From Papilionanthe hookeriana x Papilionanthe teres (lineage: Eukaryota; Streptophyta; Magnoliopsida; Asparagales; Orchidaceae), in the NCBI GenBank assembly GCA_022702705.1, contig CM040424.1, positions 139,859,665-139,923,664 on the forward strand: 64,000 nt of DNA. Reading direction: 5' to 3'. This document shows positions 35,181 through 46,540 of this stretch, piece by piece (position 1 is the stretch's first letter; every line of letters starts with the position of its first letter). A program made the translations under genes and the position numbers. The notes under the pieces were generated by a model. The model did not search any database, was not told the origin of the DNA, and saw only the letters and a program-made list of their open reading frames with translations.

Positions 35181-36149
35181 TTACCCAAGCATCGCCGAAA
35201 TAGGATATATAATACCATTATCTAACCATTTTAAAATTTCTTTCTTAACTACTTCTTTAATTATCGGGTTTAATCTCCTTTGGGGATCCGCTTTAGGTTT
35301 ATGTTCATCATCTAAAATAATTCTATGCATACGGATTGAAGGACTAATTCCTTTAATATCTGCTAAAGTCCAACCAAAAGTTTTCTTATATTTTTTTAAA
35401 GTTTCTAAAAGTTTTTGTTCTTGAGATTCGTTTAATGCGGATGAAATAATAACTGGTAAAGTTGAAGAATTACCTAAATAAGCATATTTCAAATGATCGA
35501 GTAATATTTTTAGCTCAAGTTCAGGAGGTTTAATAATTGATGGAACTATATTCTTGTTAGTGTTTTCAGTATTATCCAAAAATTCAAATCTTTCCTGAAT
35601 ATAATCTAGTTCTTCATTATCATCTTCAATTAATTCATTGTTTTCATTTTCTAATTTATCTTCGTAATATTCCTTAAAATGTTCTTGTTGTAAATGTTCA
35701 AGTATTTCCATCCAAAAACATTCATCATCTTTTTCTAGCGCATGATATTTCATTGATTTTGCAATATTAAAGGTAACTTTTTGGTAATTTACTCTCATAG
35801 TTAATTCTCCTTTCTGAACATCAATCATAGCTTTTCCAGTAGCTAAAAATGGTCTTCCTAAAATGATAGGAATTTCTTTATCTTCCTCCATATCTAAAAC
35901 AATAAAATCTACTGGGAAGATAAATTTATCCACTTTTACTAACATTTCTTCAATAACTCCCTTAGGATAGGTAACCGAACGATCAGCTAATTGAAGGGTT
36001 ACTGAAGTAGGTGTAATTTTTCCTAATCCTAATCTCTTAAAAATCGATAGAGGCATTAGATTGATGCTTGCTCCTAAGTCACACAAAGCTTTTCCATAAA
36101 ATTTTTCTCCTATAGCATAGGGTATAGTGAAACTACCAGGATCTTTCAA
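35181..36149 (-). CDS. Athila B aspartic protease plus RT N-terminal linker
   Basis: An open frame of 322 codons. The retropepsin part has KALCDLGASINLMPLSIFKR (active-site Asp), a flap region and PIILGRPFLATGKAMIDVQK. It is followed by a long acidic linker (ENNELIEDDNEELDYIQER) and the start of RT (DPQRRLNPIIKEVVKKEIL). The frame ends at IIYPIS where the copies differ at a CTGACAG site (Athila C continues). It would act as part of Gag-Pol; its 5' end overlaps the preceding gag frame by 4 bases. Confidence 0.85.
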   Translation of the reverse strand: MKDPGSFTIPYAIGEKFYGKALCDLGASINLMPLSIFKRLGLGKITPTSVTLQLADRSVTYPKGVIEEMLVKVDKFIFPVDFIVLDMEEDKEIPIILGRPFLATGKAMIDVQKGELTMRVNYQKVTFNIAKSMKYHALEKDDECFWMEILEHLQQEHFKEYYEDKLENENNELIEDDNEELDYIQERFEFLDNTENTNKNIVPSIIKPPELELKILLDHLKYAYLGNSSTLPVIISSALNESQEQKLLETLKKYKKTFGWTLADIKGISPSIRMHRIILDDEHKPKADPQRRLNPIIKEVVKKEILKWLDNGIIYPISAMLG

Positions 36150-36586
36150 TTTTTCAGGAAGCTTCTTCGAATAATAGCACTACACTCTTCACTAAGTGCG
36201 ACTGTTTCATTATCAGTGAATTTTCTTTTCTTATTTAGAATATCTTTCATAAATTTTACATAATTTGGCATCTGATCTAAAGCTTCGACAAAAGGTATAT
36301 TGATTGTTAATTTCTTTAATATTTTAAGGAATTTAGCAAATTGCTTATCTTTTTTATGTTGAGATAGTCGTTGAGGAAATGGTGGTGGAGGTTTTTCAAC
36401 AGAAATTTTCATAGGTATTAAAGGATGTTCTAAGTTTGAATCTTGTTGAAGTGTTTCCTTTTCAATTTCCACTTCCTCTTTTTGGCTTTCAAGTTCTTTT
36501 TGAATTTGAGGTTCTAATTCTTTTCCACTCCTTAGTTGTATTGCTTTAATTTGTTCTTTTCCTTGATCTTTAGGATTTATTTCCAC
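36146..36586 (-). CDS. Athila B Gag C-terminal segment
   Basis: An open frame of 146 codons, rich in Glu/Gln/Lys: INPKDQGKEQIKAIQLRSGK, the proline motif KPPPPFPQRLSQHKK, then FVEALDQMPNYVKFMKDIL. This is the conserved end of Athila Gag before protease. It is separated from the main gag frame by 27 bases with compensating one-base differences (about 36600-36630), so gag was probably continuous. Confidence 0.8.
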   Translation of the reverse strand: MEINPKDQGKEQIKAIQLRSGKELEPQIQKELESQKEEVEIEKETLQQDSNLEHPLIPMKISVEKPPPPFPQRLSQHKKDKQFAKFLKILKKLTINIPFVEALDQMPNYVKFMKDILNKKRKFTDNETVALSEECSAIIRRSFLKN

Positions 36587-36613
36587 ATTACTAGGAAAAG
36601 TTTCGGTATTCTA

Positions 36614-37915
36614 TTATTTAGCGCGAGTAGCAATATGTCCAAGTTGAGTTTCGATATTTTTAATAGATGTTCCTTGAATTTGTAATTGATTTCCTTGAAT
36701 TTGTAGTTGATTTCCTTGATTTTGTAGTTGATGACCCATATTCAAAATTAATTCATCCATAGATAATTTCTTATCTTTGAATTGAGGGTTATTGTTATTA
36801 AATCCGAGTGGGTAATTAGGTTTATAGTTTTGATTTACTTGATTAGGTTGATTCATCCATTGTTGATTAGATGTGTTATTCCAATTAAAATTTGGATGAG
36901 TTTTCCAACTAGGATTATAATAGTTTGAATAAGGGTTATTAGTTCTATTATTAATAGCATTTAAAGTTTCATAATTAGATTGAGATTCTATGATTTGTCC
37001 AGATGAGTTTTCTTCTAAAGTAGGAGAGTAGTTCATTCCAAGATGATCTAATTTCTTAGATATAGCAGCAATTTGAGAAGCTAACCTAGATATTGCATCT
37101 TTTTCATGAATGCTGGCTATCTTTTTCGGATTTACTCTATGAGCAGGCCATTGGAAATTATTTGTTGCCATTTCTTCGATTAGCGCATAAGCTTCATCAA
37201 ATGGTTTAGACATTAATGAACCTCCAACAACAGCATCGATGATTAATCTTAAAGATCCTACTAATCCATTATAAAAGGTTTGAATAATCAGCCAATCTGG
37301 TAGTGCATGATGTGGGCATTTCCTAAGAAGTTCCTTAAATCTCTCCCAAGCTTCATATATTGATTCTCCATCTAATCGACAAAAAGAAGTTATATCATTT
37401 CTAAACTTAGCAGTTTTAGATGGTGGAAAATATTTGGATAGAAATTTTTGTGATAATTCTCCCCAAGTTTTAATAGATCCGAGTGCTAACGAATTCAACC
37501 ACATTTTAGCCTTATCCCTTAATGAAAAAGGAAAAAATCTAAGTCTTATAGCATCGTCGGATACTCCTCGATATTTAAAAGTAGCACAAAGTTCTAGAAA
37601 ACTAGTAAGATGTAAGTTAGGATCTTCAGTAGGTGAACCACTAAATTGATTGTTTTGTACCATTTGGATAATTGCAGGTTTAAGTTCAAATGAATTAGCA
37701 GCTACATCAAGGTTTTGAATAGTTAAATGAACTTCATCTGATGTAGGGTTGACATAATCTCTTAATGGTCTTTGTTGGTTCATATTTTGAATTTCAGGAA
37801 TATTCGCCATTTGTGTTAAATTTATAATTTGTTTCTTTTGTTTTCTAATTCTTTTAATTGTACGCTCTAATTTAGAATCGTAAGGTATTAAATTTTCGTT
37901 TCCAAATTTACGCAT
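36614..37915 (-). CDS. Athila B Gag, main part (433 aa)
   Basis: Start ATG at 37915 (MRKFGNENLIPYDSKLERTI), 80 bases from the PBS. Domains in order: a basic N-terminus (KRIRKQKKQ, about residue 22), the capsid-type retrotransposon gag domain (about 70-265; [59 protein letters not shown]), then an Asn/Gln/Tyr-rich low-complexity tail (YNPSWKTHPNFNWNN) ending with tandem QLQIQGN units. No zinc knuckle. It would form the virus-like particle and bind genomic RNA. It is the longest intact ORF in the window. Confidence 0.9.
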   Translation of the reverse strand: MRKFGNENLIPYDSKLERTIKRIRKQKKQIINLTQMANIPEIQNMNQQRPLRDYVNPTSDEVHLTIQNLDVAANSFELKPAIIQMVQNNQFSGSPTEDPNLHLTSFLELCATFKYRGVSDDAIRLRFFPFSLRDKAKMWLNSLALGSIKTWGELSQKFLSKYFPPSKTAKFRNDITSFCRLDGESIYEAWERFKELLRKCPHHALPDWLIIQTFYNGLVGSLRLIIDAVVGGSLMSKPFDEAYALIEEMATNNFQWPAHRVNPKKIASIHEKDAISRLASQIAAISKKLDHLGMNYSPTLEENSSGQIIESQSNYETLNAINNRTNNPYSNYYNPSWKTHPNFNWNNTSNQQWMNQPNQVNQNYKPNYPLGFNNNNPQFKDKKLSMDELILNMGHQLQNQGNQLQIQGNQLQIQGTSIKNIETQLGHIATRAK

Positions 37916-37994
37916 ACAATTTTAGAATAGATATTAATTTATTTATTATGATTATTTTAAAATAGTCCATTACTCTAGTAAATTTTTCTTACTT

Positions 37995-38012
37995 TCCCCG
38001 GCAACGGCGCCA
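37995..38012 (-). other. Athila B primer binding site
   Basis: Minus strand TGGCGCCGTTGCCGGGGA, the tRNA-Asp-type PBS of Athila elements, 6 bases inside the LTR. Confidence 0.92.
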
Positions 38013-39225
38013 AAAACTTGACCCACAATTTTATATTATGATATTTTTAATTTAATTGCAACGACGCCGAAAACTTGACCCCGCTATATTATATGTATAG
38101 AATTGTAATTGCTTATGTTGTGGATGCTACGCAAGTATACGTATCATATCAAGTAATACAGGGCTCTAGTGGAGTCCTGGTTATCGATCCCACAGGGATA
38201 TAGAAAATTAAATAACAACTAATTTTAAAATAATAATAATAATAATTTTAAAATAATATACGAAAATTTGGAATTCTAAATTTAAGCGCAATAAAGTAAA
38301 CTAAGTATTTTAATTAGGTAACATAACTAAGAAGAAAATTAATACGTATTGAAAGTGCAGGAAATTAAACTAATTGCTAATTAAGTCTTAACTATTCAGA
38401 AAAAGTATCTTTCCCCTTGTTTAGAAATTTAAGTGATTGATGAGTTTAAATAGATAATTTTAAGGTATTGTGCCAAATAGGAGCATTCCTATTCTTTACC
38501 CTTTGGTCCAGGTGTAAAGAATATTGACTAATCCTATGTTTGATTATCGAATCTACGGCTAAGTCGGGAGGATACCGACTGCCACTTCGAGCTCACACGT
38601 TCCCCTCGCCCGAGGGCTAACATCTACACTTCGGCTCTCAAACAATAGGAGCGAATTGAATATTTTAGTCCGTCACACTAAAATGCTCGATTCTACGCCC
38701 GATGATATTATTTCCTATTTATTTGCACCTTCCTTCCAAGGCTTTTGAATTCCCCGAATATCCGATGTAATTTTTTTACTATTGTTGATAATCAACACAT
38801 TTTAACAAATCAAATGGCCATTTTGAAAGTAAATTAAGTTTTAAGTAAAAATTATCACAATTTATTAATATATATAAAAGTACTTCTGTTTTAAGTTCAT
38901 CAAGTCACTTAATTTGATAACAGGGAGAAAGACTAATAAACTACTCAGAATGCTTGGGAACTAAACTAAGCATGGATTTCATTTAAAGTTAAAAACAATA
39001 AATACAAATGCTTATCTCGATTTATCCCCAAGCAGACTCATCGCAGTTCCTTTGACTCTTCCTTCCAGTACAGCAAAACTCACTAAAAACTCACTAACTC
39101 ACTAAAGACTCACTAATTACACTAATTAAGACTCTAAAGACTGCTCACACACATAAATAAAAGACTCTTAAGACACAAATTGACACACACAACACAAAAT
39201 AACACACTTCGAGGCTGAATTTCGG

Positions 39226-39241
39226 CCTCTATATATAGAGG
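39226..39241 (-). promoter_or_regulatory. Palindromic TATA box, Athila B 5' LTR
   Basis: CCTCTATATATAGAGG, a perfect palindrome. It is the promoter for the genomic RNA on the minus strand and in principle usable in both directions. Confidence 0.78.
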
Positions 39242-39317
39242 TGAGCAAAGGACCAAGAGGTGTGTAAGCATCCCTTCAAAAAGTGTCCAGGTTCAATGTA
39301 TCTGCGCCATTTGAACT

Positions 39318-39496
39318 AGCTCGCCGTTGGCGACGAACTACCTCGCTGTCGGCGAGGCTTCTAGAAGGTCTTTGAACCACGCTATCTCGCTGTAGGCGGG
39401 CTCGGGCTCGCTGTCAGCGAGACAGTTATAAATCCTTCAGAATTTTCTTCCTCGCACCCTCGCCGTCGGTGGGCTCGATCTCGCCGTCGGCGACTC
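39318..39496. repeat. GC palindrome cluster in Athila B U3
   Basis: Three pairs of dyads (for example CTCGCTGTCGGCGAG and CTCGCTGTCAGCGAG) immediately upstream of the TATA box, in an enhancer-like position. Confidence 0.87.
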
Positions 39497-39670
39497 AGCA
39501 CAAATAGCATTATTTTCTTCCTTTTTGCTCTAAATCCACTCCTTTTTATGATTTTTGTTTTTATCACCTAAATTCTCCATTCCTGCAACAAAATAAAGAA
39601 AATACCTTTCTTTAAAGTGCAATTTCATCAAAAATAGGTATGAATTTCTTAATAAAATTTTTAGTGATCA

Positions 39671-39675
39671 GTGAC
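39671..39675. repeat. Right target-site duplication of Athila B
   Basis: GTGAC, identical to 25852-25856. It is followed by ACAACTC, as in the uninterrupted solo LTR. Confidence 0.95.
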
Positions 39676-42600
39676 ACAACTCTCAGATCGAAGCTTCACT
39701 TCTCTGAGCAAAGGTATGGACTCACTCTTCTTCCCGAGCTTACAGAGATTCTCTATTTAATTTGAGTCAATTTTAATACATGTTTACCATATGGATGTGT
39801 TCGTCTCCTCAAGAATCCATAGAGCATAAAAACACGAAAATCCGTTGAGAATCGAGTGAGAAATTAGGGTTAGAAGGTTGACAGTCACGGGTGCACACCA
39901 GTCGTAGACGATAACTGGGAGCCGTCGGATCGAGCGTGTATCGAACGGACGGTCTGGATTGAGCCGGACATCGCGATAGTACGTGAACCGCGGGGCCCTT
40001 GAGCACTGAGTCGGATGGTGGCACCCAATCAGAAGACGACGCGTGGCCTTTCGGAGCTGCCGAGGATGGCGTGGCACCGCGTGGATAAGTAGGAAATTAG
40101 GGTATTTTTGATTTATTTAATTCCCTAAACTTCAAAAATTCATAACTTTGTGTAGGAAAATCAGAAAAATAAAATAAAAATACTCTCTTGCTCAGTGAAC
40201 AGAGGAAAATAATGTGGAAAAGAAATCATTTAATTTCATTAAGTATCTTATTTTTAATTATTAATTTACTCTCTACACTATTTCAATTCTCCATGCATGT
40301 ATACAATTCACCATGGCATGAGACCATACGGCTTTTGAAGCCTCTGAATTTGGGAACATTCCCTGAATTTTCCAAAGTCAGAGGCCACCCCTATGAAGAG
40401 TTATTGATTTTTCAATTCTAGGTCTCTATTCTGAGTATTTTAATTCTAATAATTAGCATATTGTGAAATAAATTCTAGGAAAATTTGGTGATGTTTCTTA
40501 TGACCAAAGGACCCTAGGGAAAATGGTTTTTGAGTTAACTCACTTGTAATAACCCTAATTGGCTTAAACACCCAAAATGGAACCTTAATTAATTAGAGCA
40601 ATCATACATAAAATTGACTTGAAATCAATTCTCCACTGACCTTTAGGATCAGAGAAACCTACCATAAAAGTTAGAAGTCAATTGGACTTGGTTAGCCCTA
40701 TCAAATGGGTTGATTAAGTCATTTAGCCAAAATTAAATTTAAAAATTTCATAATTTTCAAAATACTTTTCAAAAATTCACCAAATTGGTTTTGGAGCCTC
40801 TCGATATTAGGGAATTTAAGAAAAGTAAAATTGTAATTTTCCAAAAAGTTGATTTTTTGCATTATTTTAATATTTTAATAATTAAAAAATAATAAAAATC
40901 ACAAAAATAATAAAATTCACCAAAATGTCATATTTTGAATTTTAATCATTTAGGAACAAACCCCATATTTTTCTTAAGTCTCTATAATGAGACATTAAAT
41001 TTTAAAGCCCTAAGGTAATTTTAAAATTAAAAAAAATGTATTTTCTAGCATTTCCATTTAAATAATTCTAATAAATCAAAGAAAAATTAGAAAATTATAA
41101 AATTTGGTTCTCTGGTTTCCTTGATATCAGAGAGATTTTTGAAAAATATAAAATTTATTTTTCAACCTTTATTTTATTTTTAAATTAATTAATACTTCAA
41201 AACTCAAAATAATTATAATAAAAATAATATAATTCAAAAAATCACCAAAATTTGTCCAAGTGGTCCTCCGGTCATTAGGAATGTCCCATAATTTTCTTAA
41301 GGACAGAAACTTTCCCTTGGTCATGTTATTAAATTTTCCTTGAAAATTCTTATTTTCCAAAAAAAATAATTATATAAATAAATTAAATACAGAAAAAACA
41401 CATTTTCTCCTCTATCGTATTGATTGATATATGAGTGAAGTCAAATAAAAAATTTCAAATTCATTTAAGCTCAATTTAGTGAGTTATGAAATTAGTAAGT
41501 TTAAAGGACAAAATAGTAATTAAAATTTTAACTTTTAATTAAAAATTTTAGGTTTAATTAAAAGGATGGGTAAAATATTTGATACTAAGTTGATTTTGGA
41601 TGTTTGAAACTTAGGTATTTAAAGGGTAGAAACCTACCAAATAATTTGAAAGTAATTAAGATAAACCTTAATTAAATAATTGTTTAAACTTGGAAGAATA
41701 ATAAAAAAATTAGAATTATTAAAATAGGGATATTATTAGGAGGAAATTTATTCTTTAATCTAAGAATCCCTAAATTAATCACCTCAATAATATTTAATTC
41801 CTAATTAAAATGATAATCCAAATTCAAAATTTAAAATGCTAAAAGACTTAATCATTAAATTAAATAAAAATTAAAACATTTAAATTAAATCCTTTTAAAA
41901 TTTCAATTAAATTAATACTTTAACAATTAAAATTAAATCATCCTTAAAGCATAAAAAATAAAATATTAAATTAAAATTAAATTAAAATTAAAAAAAATAA
42001 AATTAAATTTAAATTTAAATTAAAATTAAAATTAAAAAAAATAAAACCAAATTAAAATTTAAATTAAATTAAAATTAAAATGAAATGAAATTAAATTAAA
42101 TTAAATTAAAATTCAAATTAAATTAAATTAAATTAAATTAAATTAAATCACATTAAATTAAATCAAAACATATTAAATTAAATAAAATTAAATAAAAAAA
42201 ATAAAATCAAGTTAAAATAAAATTAAAATTAAATTAAAATTAAAATTAAACCAAATTAAATTAAATTAAAATTAAGTTGAATTAAATTGAATTAAATATA
42301 ACATCACTTAAGACATAAAGAATTCAAAAATAAATCATAAAGGACTTGAACACTATTACAAACTTAAACCCATTAATTAAAATTAAGTCGAATCACAAAT
42401 CACTTGAAAATCGATTTGCCCTCAAAAGCTCTTGTTGTCATAACTCCTAAACAGAGTGTTAAGTGAAGTGTTACTTCACTCATAAGATATTCAAATGTCC
42501 TAGTTCACTGAGCGAGATAACAAAACATGAACTCATGGATGATTGATTCATTGTATAATTAAATTCTCTTGGACTTAAAATAATCCTAAAAGTATTGAAA

Positions 42601-44073
42601 AGATGTTTAAGATTCGTCTCAAGCACTTCCTCAGTACGATAGGATGTTTATAAGAACAATTGAGCTTAATTGTTCTTTGATGAAGAAAATCGTCCTCAAA
42701 CCAAAACATAAGAACCTAGACGTCATAGGAAATGACTAGCTATAGGATTAGGAACTTGGTAGAAAACCATAACCCTTCCCTTAGCTTTACCTAGGAACTT
42801 GCTTTAAATACTTAAATATTCTAAATTGTGTTTAAGTGCGGCTCGGGATGACGGGAAGACCCTCCGAGTACGCTTTTATTTTATTGCAATTTACCTTCTT
42901 GCAATTTACCTTATTGCAAATGCACCTTACTTTTTTTGCATGATAAACAACTGTTGCATGAAAACCCACACCTTTAGGATAGTCCCTAAAACTGAAACCA
43001 AAACTAAATTAAAAGTCATTACAAGATAAAATTCACTGCCACAATATTTCAAAATATAAAACAATTCAAAATTTAATCACAAACAGAACAACAAAACTAC
43101 AATTACAACTAAATTAAAACGTCTTGTTGGATGATCGGGAATACCTAGGATGACGTAACCTACGTGTTGCTAAAGGGATTTCCCACGGTCTAAATGAAAG
43201 TGTGGAACTCATTTAGTTGATTTTAGCAAATTTATCTGGACTAAGTGAATCCGATAAAAATAACGATGCCGGAAGGATGGAACCGTGGGATCTTAACCGG
43301 TGTTGTTATAATCAATTTTAAGATTTATTTTAATTAAAACATAAAGAACACTTGGATTTTAAGATTTCTGCAACAACGAGGAGCTCGGAGCATGGTGGGC
43401 AGCACGGCCATCGTCATCAGCAAAACCTGAGTCTACTTCAACAAAACTTTCTTAGAATTAAATAACCAAGCCATAGGATTTCGAGATAATTTGCCTAGTG
43501 CAACATAAATCCTCAATCTTTTTGTTAGGCATTTGCATTGCAAATTAATCCCTAACCAGTCTTAGGATTCAGAGGTAGAACTTAAACTTTGAGATTCTTG
43601 ATAGCAGAACTACTGATTATTATTGAGAGTTTTCTTAGGTGATTCCCGTCACTTAAGATGTAATTAACTATAGGGGCTTGCTCTTATAGGGAATTTTAAG
43701 AACCCAGGTAATATAAACCCTGCTTAATTTCTTTGTATGAAGCAGGGGAACTTGTCAGCCTATAAAATTAGTTAGCAGACCAAACAAATGTCACAAATCT
43801 TCTAGTTTATTTAACCGAGCCCCATCATCAAGCAGTGTGTCTATTCTTCGGGATAGATACACGGTTTGCGGTGCGGTGCTCATTTATATAAACTATTCGG
43901 GATGTGATATCAGTTTGATTTCATATCTTAAAATTTTTAAATTTAAAATTATTTTCAAAATAAAATACTACTTTTCAAATTATTTATTTAAATTAAATCT
44001 AAAATTTGCCGACAATTTCTGTAGGCGACCCTTTTTCAAAAATACAACACACTAACCTAAAAATATGCCGACG
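39676..44073 (+). repeat. Tat1 3' LTR, second part (R/U5)
   Basis: Continues from 25856 after Athila B. AT-rich, with the (TTAAA)n tract at 41950-42300. A deletion near 43375 and another near 43580 relative to the 5' LTR remove short segments. It ends ATGCCGAC(G) at 44072-44073, abutting the Athila C PBS. It forms an inverted repeat with 51009-55400. Confidence 0.9.
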
Positions 44074-44088
44074 CGGCGTTGCCGGGGA
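44074..44088 (+). other. Athila C primer binding site remnant
   Basis: CGGCGTTGCCGGGGA, the 3' part of the Athila PBS with the first bases replaced at the Tat1 boundary. Confidence 0.75.
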
Positions 44089-44147
44089 AGTGAAAAAATT
44101 ATTTACTAGAGTAACGGACTATTTTAAAATTTATTTTGCAAAATTGT

Positions 44148-45715
44148 ATGCGTAAATTAGGAAACAAAAATTTAATACCTTACAATTCTGATTTAGAGCA
44201 TACAATTTGAAAACAAAAAAGAGAAATTATAAATTTAACACAAATGACGAATATTCCTGAAAATGAAAATATCAATCAACAGAGACCATTAAGAGATTAT
44301 GCCAACCCTACATTAGATGAAATTCATTTAACTATTCAAAACCCTGATATAGCTGCTAACTCATTTGAACTGAAACCTGCAATTATCCAAATGATACAAA
44401 ATAATCAATTTAGTGGTTCACCTACTGAAGATCCTAATCTACATCTTGCTAGTTTTTTAGAACTATGTGCTACTTTCAAATATGAAGGAGTATCTAACGA
44501 TGCTATTAGATTTAGACTTTTTCCTTTTTCTATAAAGGATAAGGCTAAAATGTGGTTAAATTCATTAGCACCTGGATCTATTAAAACTTGGGGAGAATTA
44601 TCACAAAAATTTCTATCCAAATATTTTCCACCATCTAAAACTGCTAAGCTTAGAAATAATATAACTTCTTTTAGTCAGTTTGATGGAGAATCAATATATG
44701 AAGATTGGGAGAGATTTAAAGAACTTCTTAGGAAATGCCCACATCATGCGTTACCAGATTGGTTAATTATTCAAATTTCTATAATGGATTAGTAGGATCT
44801 CTTAGATCAATCATCGATGTTCTTCTTGGAGGATCATTAATGTCAAAACCATTTGATGAAGCCTATGCACTAATCGTAGAAATGGCTACCAATAATTTTC
44901 AATGGCCTGCTGATCGAATGAATCCTAAAAAGATAGCCAGTATTCATAAAAATGATGCAATATCTATGTTAGCTTCGCAAATTACTGCTATATCTAAAAA
45001 ATTAGATCATTTTGGAATGAATTACTCTCCAACTATATTAGAAGAAAACTCATCTGGACAACTTAAAGAATCCCAATCTCATTATGAAACTATAAATGCT
45101 ATTAATAATAAACCCAATAATCCTTATGCGAATTATTATAATCCTGGATGGAAAAATCATCCTAATTTTAATTGGAATAATAGTACAACTAATCAACCAT
45201 GGATGAACAACATAACACAACCATTAGGAAATCACTATAACCAAGGAAATTCTAATTATAAACCTAGTTATCCACCTGGATTTAATAATAATAACCCTCA
45301 ATTTAAAGATAAGAAATTATCTATATAAGAATTAATATTAAATATGGGTTAACATTTACAAAATCAAGGAAATCAATTACAAATACAAGGAAACCAATTA
45401 CAAAATCAAGGAACAGCTATTAAAAATATTGAAACTCAACTTGGACATATCACTACCGCGCTTAATAATAGAATACCTGGAACATTTCCTAATAATGTGG
45501 AAATAAATCCCAAAGACAAAGGAAATGAACAAATTAAAGCGATACAATTACGAAGTGGAAAAGAATTAGAACCTCGAATTCAGAAAGAACTTGAAAGTCA
45601 AAAAGAGGAAGTGGAAATCGAAAAGGTAAAGAATCAACAAGATCCGAACTTAGAAAATCTAATAAAAATTTCTGTTGAAAAACCTCCAATACCATTTCCT
45701 CAATGACTAAATCAA
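44148..45715 (+). pseudogene. Athila C gag (broken)
   Basis: ATG at 44148 begins MRKLGNKN as in Athila B, with an early stop. The capsid part is open at 44244-44792 (PLRDYANPTLDEIHLTIQN to CPHHALPDWLIIQ). It is continued in another frame from 44735 to 45328 (FYNGLVGSLRSIID, SKPFDEAYALIVEMATNNFQ, then the Asn/Tyr-rich tail, with an insertion WMNNITQPLGNHYNQGN that B lacks). The C-terminal piece is 45497-45706 (INPKDKGNEQIKAIQLRSGK). Confidence 0.85.
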
Positions 45716-46540
45716 CATAAAAAAGATAAACAGTTTGGTAAATTCCTTGAAATTCTGAAGAAATTAACAATAAATATTCCTTTCGTAGAAGCCTTAGAAC
45801 AGATACCAAACTATGTAAAATTCATGAAAGATATTCTAAATAAAAAAAGAAAATTTACTGATAAGGAAACTGATCGCACTTAGTGAAGAGTGTAGTGTTA
45901 TTATTCAAAAAAGCTTCCCGAAAAATTAAAAGATCTCGGTAGTTTCAACTATACCTTGCATTATTGGAGAAAAATTCTATGGAAAAGCTTTGTGTGACTT
46001 AGGAGCAAGCATCGATCTAATGCCTCTATCAATTTTTAAGAGATTAGGATTGGGAGAAATTTCACCTACTTCGATAACCCTTCGATTAGGCGATCGTTAC
46101 GTTACATATCCTAAGGGAGTTATTGAAGATGTTTTAGTAAAAGTGGATAAATTTATATTCCCTGTAGATTTTATTGTTTTAGATATGGAAGAAGATAAAG
46201 AAATTCCTATCATCTTAGGAAGACCATTTTTAGCCATCGGGAAAGTCTGTGATTGATGTTCAGAAAGGAGAACTAACTATGAGAGTAAATGACCAAAAAG
46301 TTACTTTTAATATTGCTAAATCAATGAAATATCCTGCGCTAGAAAAAGATGATGAGTGTTTTCGAATGGAAGTACTCGATCATTTACAAAAAGAACATTT
46401 TAAGGAATATTATGAAGAAAAATTAGAAAAAGAAAACACTAAATTAATTGAAAAAGCCGATATAAATGAAGAACTAGATTATATTCAAGAGAAATTTGAA
46501 TTTTTGGATAATACAGAAAACACTGAAAAAATATAGTTCC
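45716..46540 (+). pseudogene. Athila C aspartic protease (broken)
   Basis: The active-site segment CDLGASIDLMPLSIFKRLGL is at 45990 and the second motif IPIILGRPFLAIGK at about 46200-46240. The next frame (46249-46536) continues MIDVQKGELTMRVNDQKVTF and the acidic linker. The frame change at 46233-46247 is one extra base where A and B read ACTGG and AAAAGCT. Another one-base difference occurs at about 45875 (a CAGTCGC site in B). Confidence 0.83.

Larger units (their letters stand above)
25857..39670 (-). mobile_element. Athila B: complete Athila-type retrotransposon (13.8 kb)
   Basis: Both LTRs (25857-27504 and 38019-39670), PBS, gag, protease, RT-RNase H, integrase, two ORFs at the envelope position and PPT are present, bounded by a perfect 5-bp GTGAC duplication. 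It inserted in the Tat1 3' LTR. The two LTRs are very alike, so the insertion is fairly recent. Gag (433 codons) and protease-linker (322 codons) are long open frames; RT, integrase and ORF3 are interrupted. It serves as the reference for reading the damaged copies A and C. Confidence 0.95.
38019..39670 (-). repeat. Athila B 5' LTR (1652 bp)
   Basis: Ends and length match 25857-27504. It contains the perfect TATA palindrome (39226-39241) with the GC palindrome cluster (39318-39496) upstream of it. Inferred U3 is about 39241-39670, with R plus U5 from about 39195 down to 38019. Confidence 0.95.
1..44073 (+). mobile_element. Tat1: interrupted Tat-lineage LTR retrotransposon
   Basis: This is a Ty3/gypsy element of the Tat (Ogre-like) lineage in three pieces: 1-4878, 20667-25856 and 39676-44073. 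Its parts are the 3' part of the 5' LTR, PBS, leader and ORF1 start, an ALKBH-like ORF remnant, an 83-bp tandem array, PPT and a complete but split 3' LTR. The 1-4176 segment matches 40218-44073 more closely than it matches the solo LTR at 12300-19665, as expected for two LTRs of one element. All of gag-pol after about 680 bases of internal sequence is missing. Athila A and Athila B are inserted in it. The left end of the element lies outside the window. Lineage assignment rests on PBS type and on synteny with Tat2, whose integrase is visible. Confidence 0.8.
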
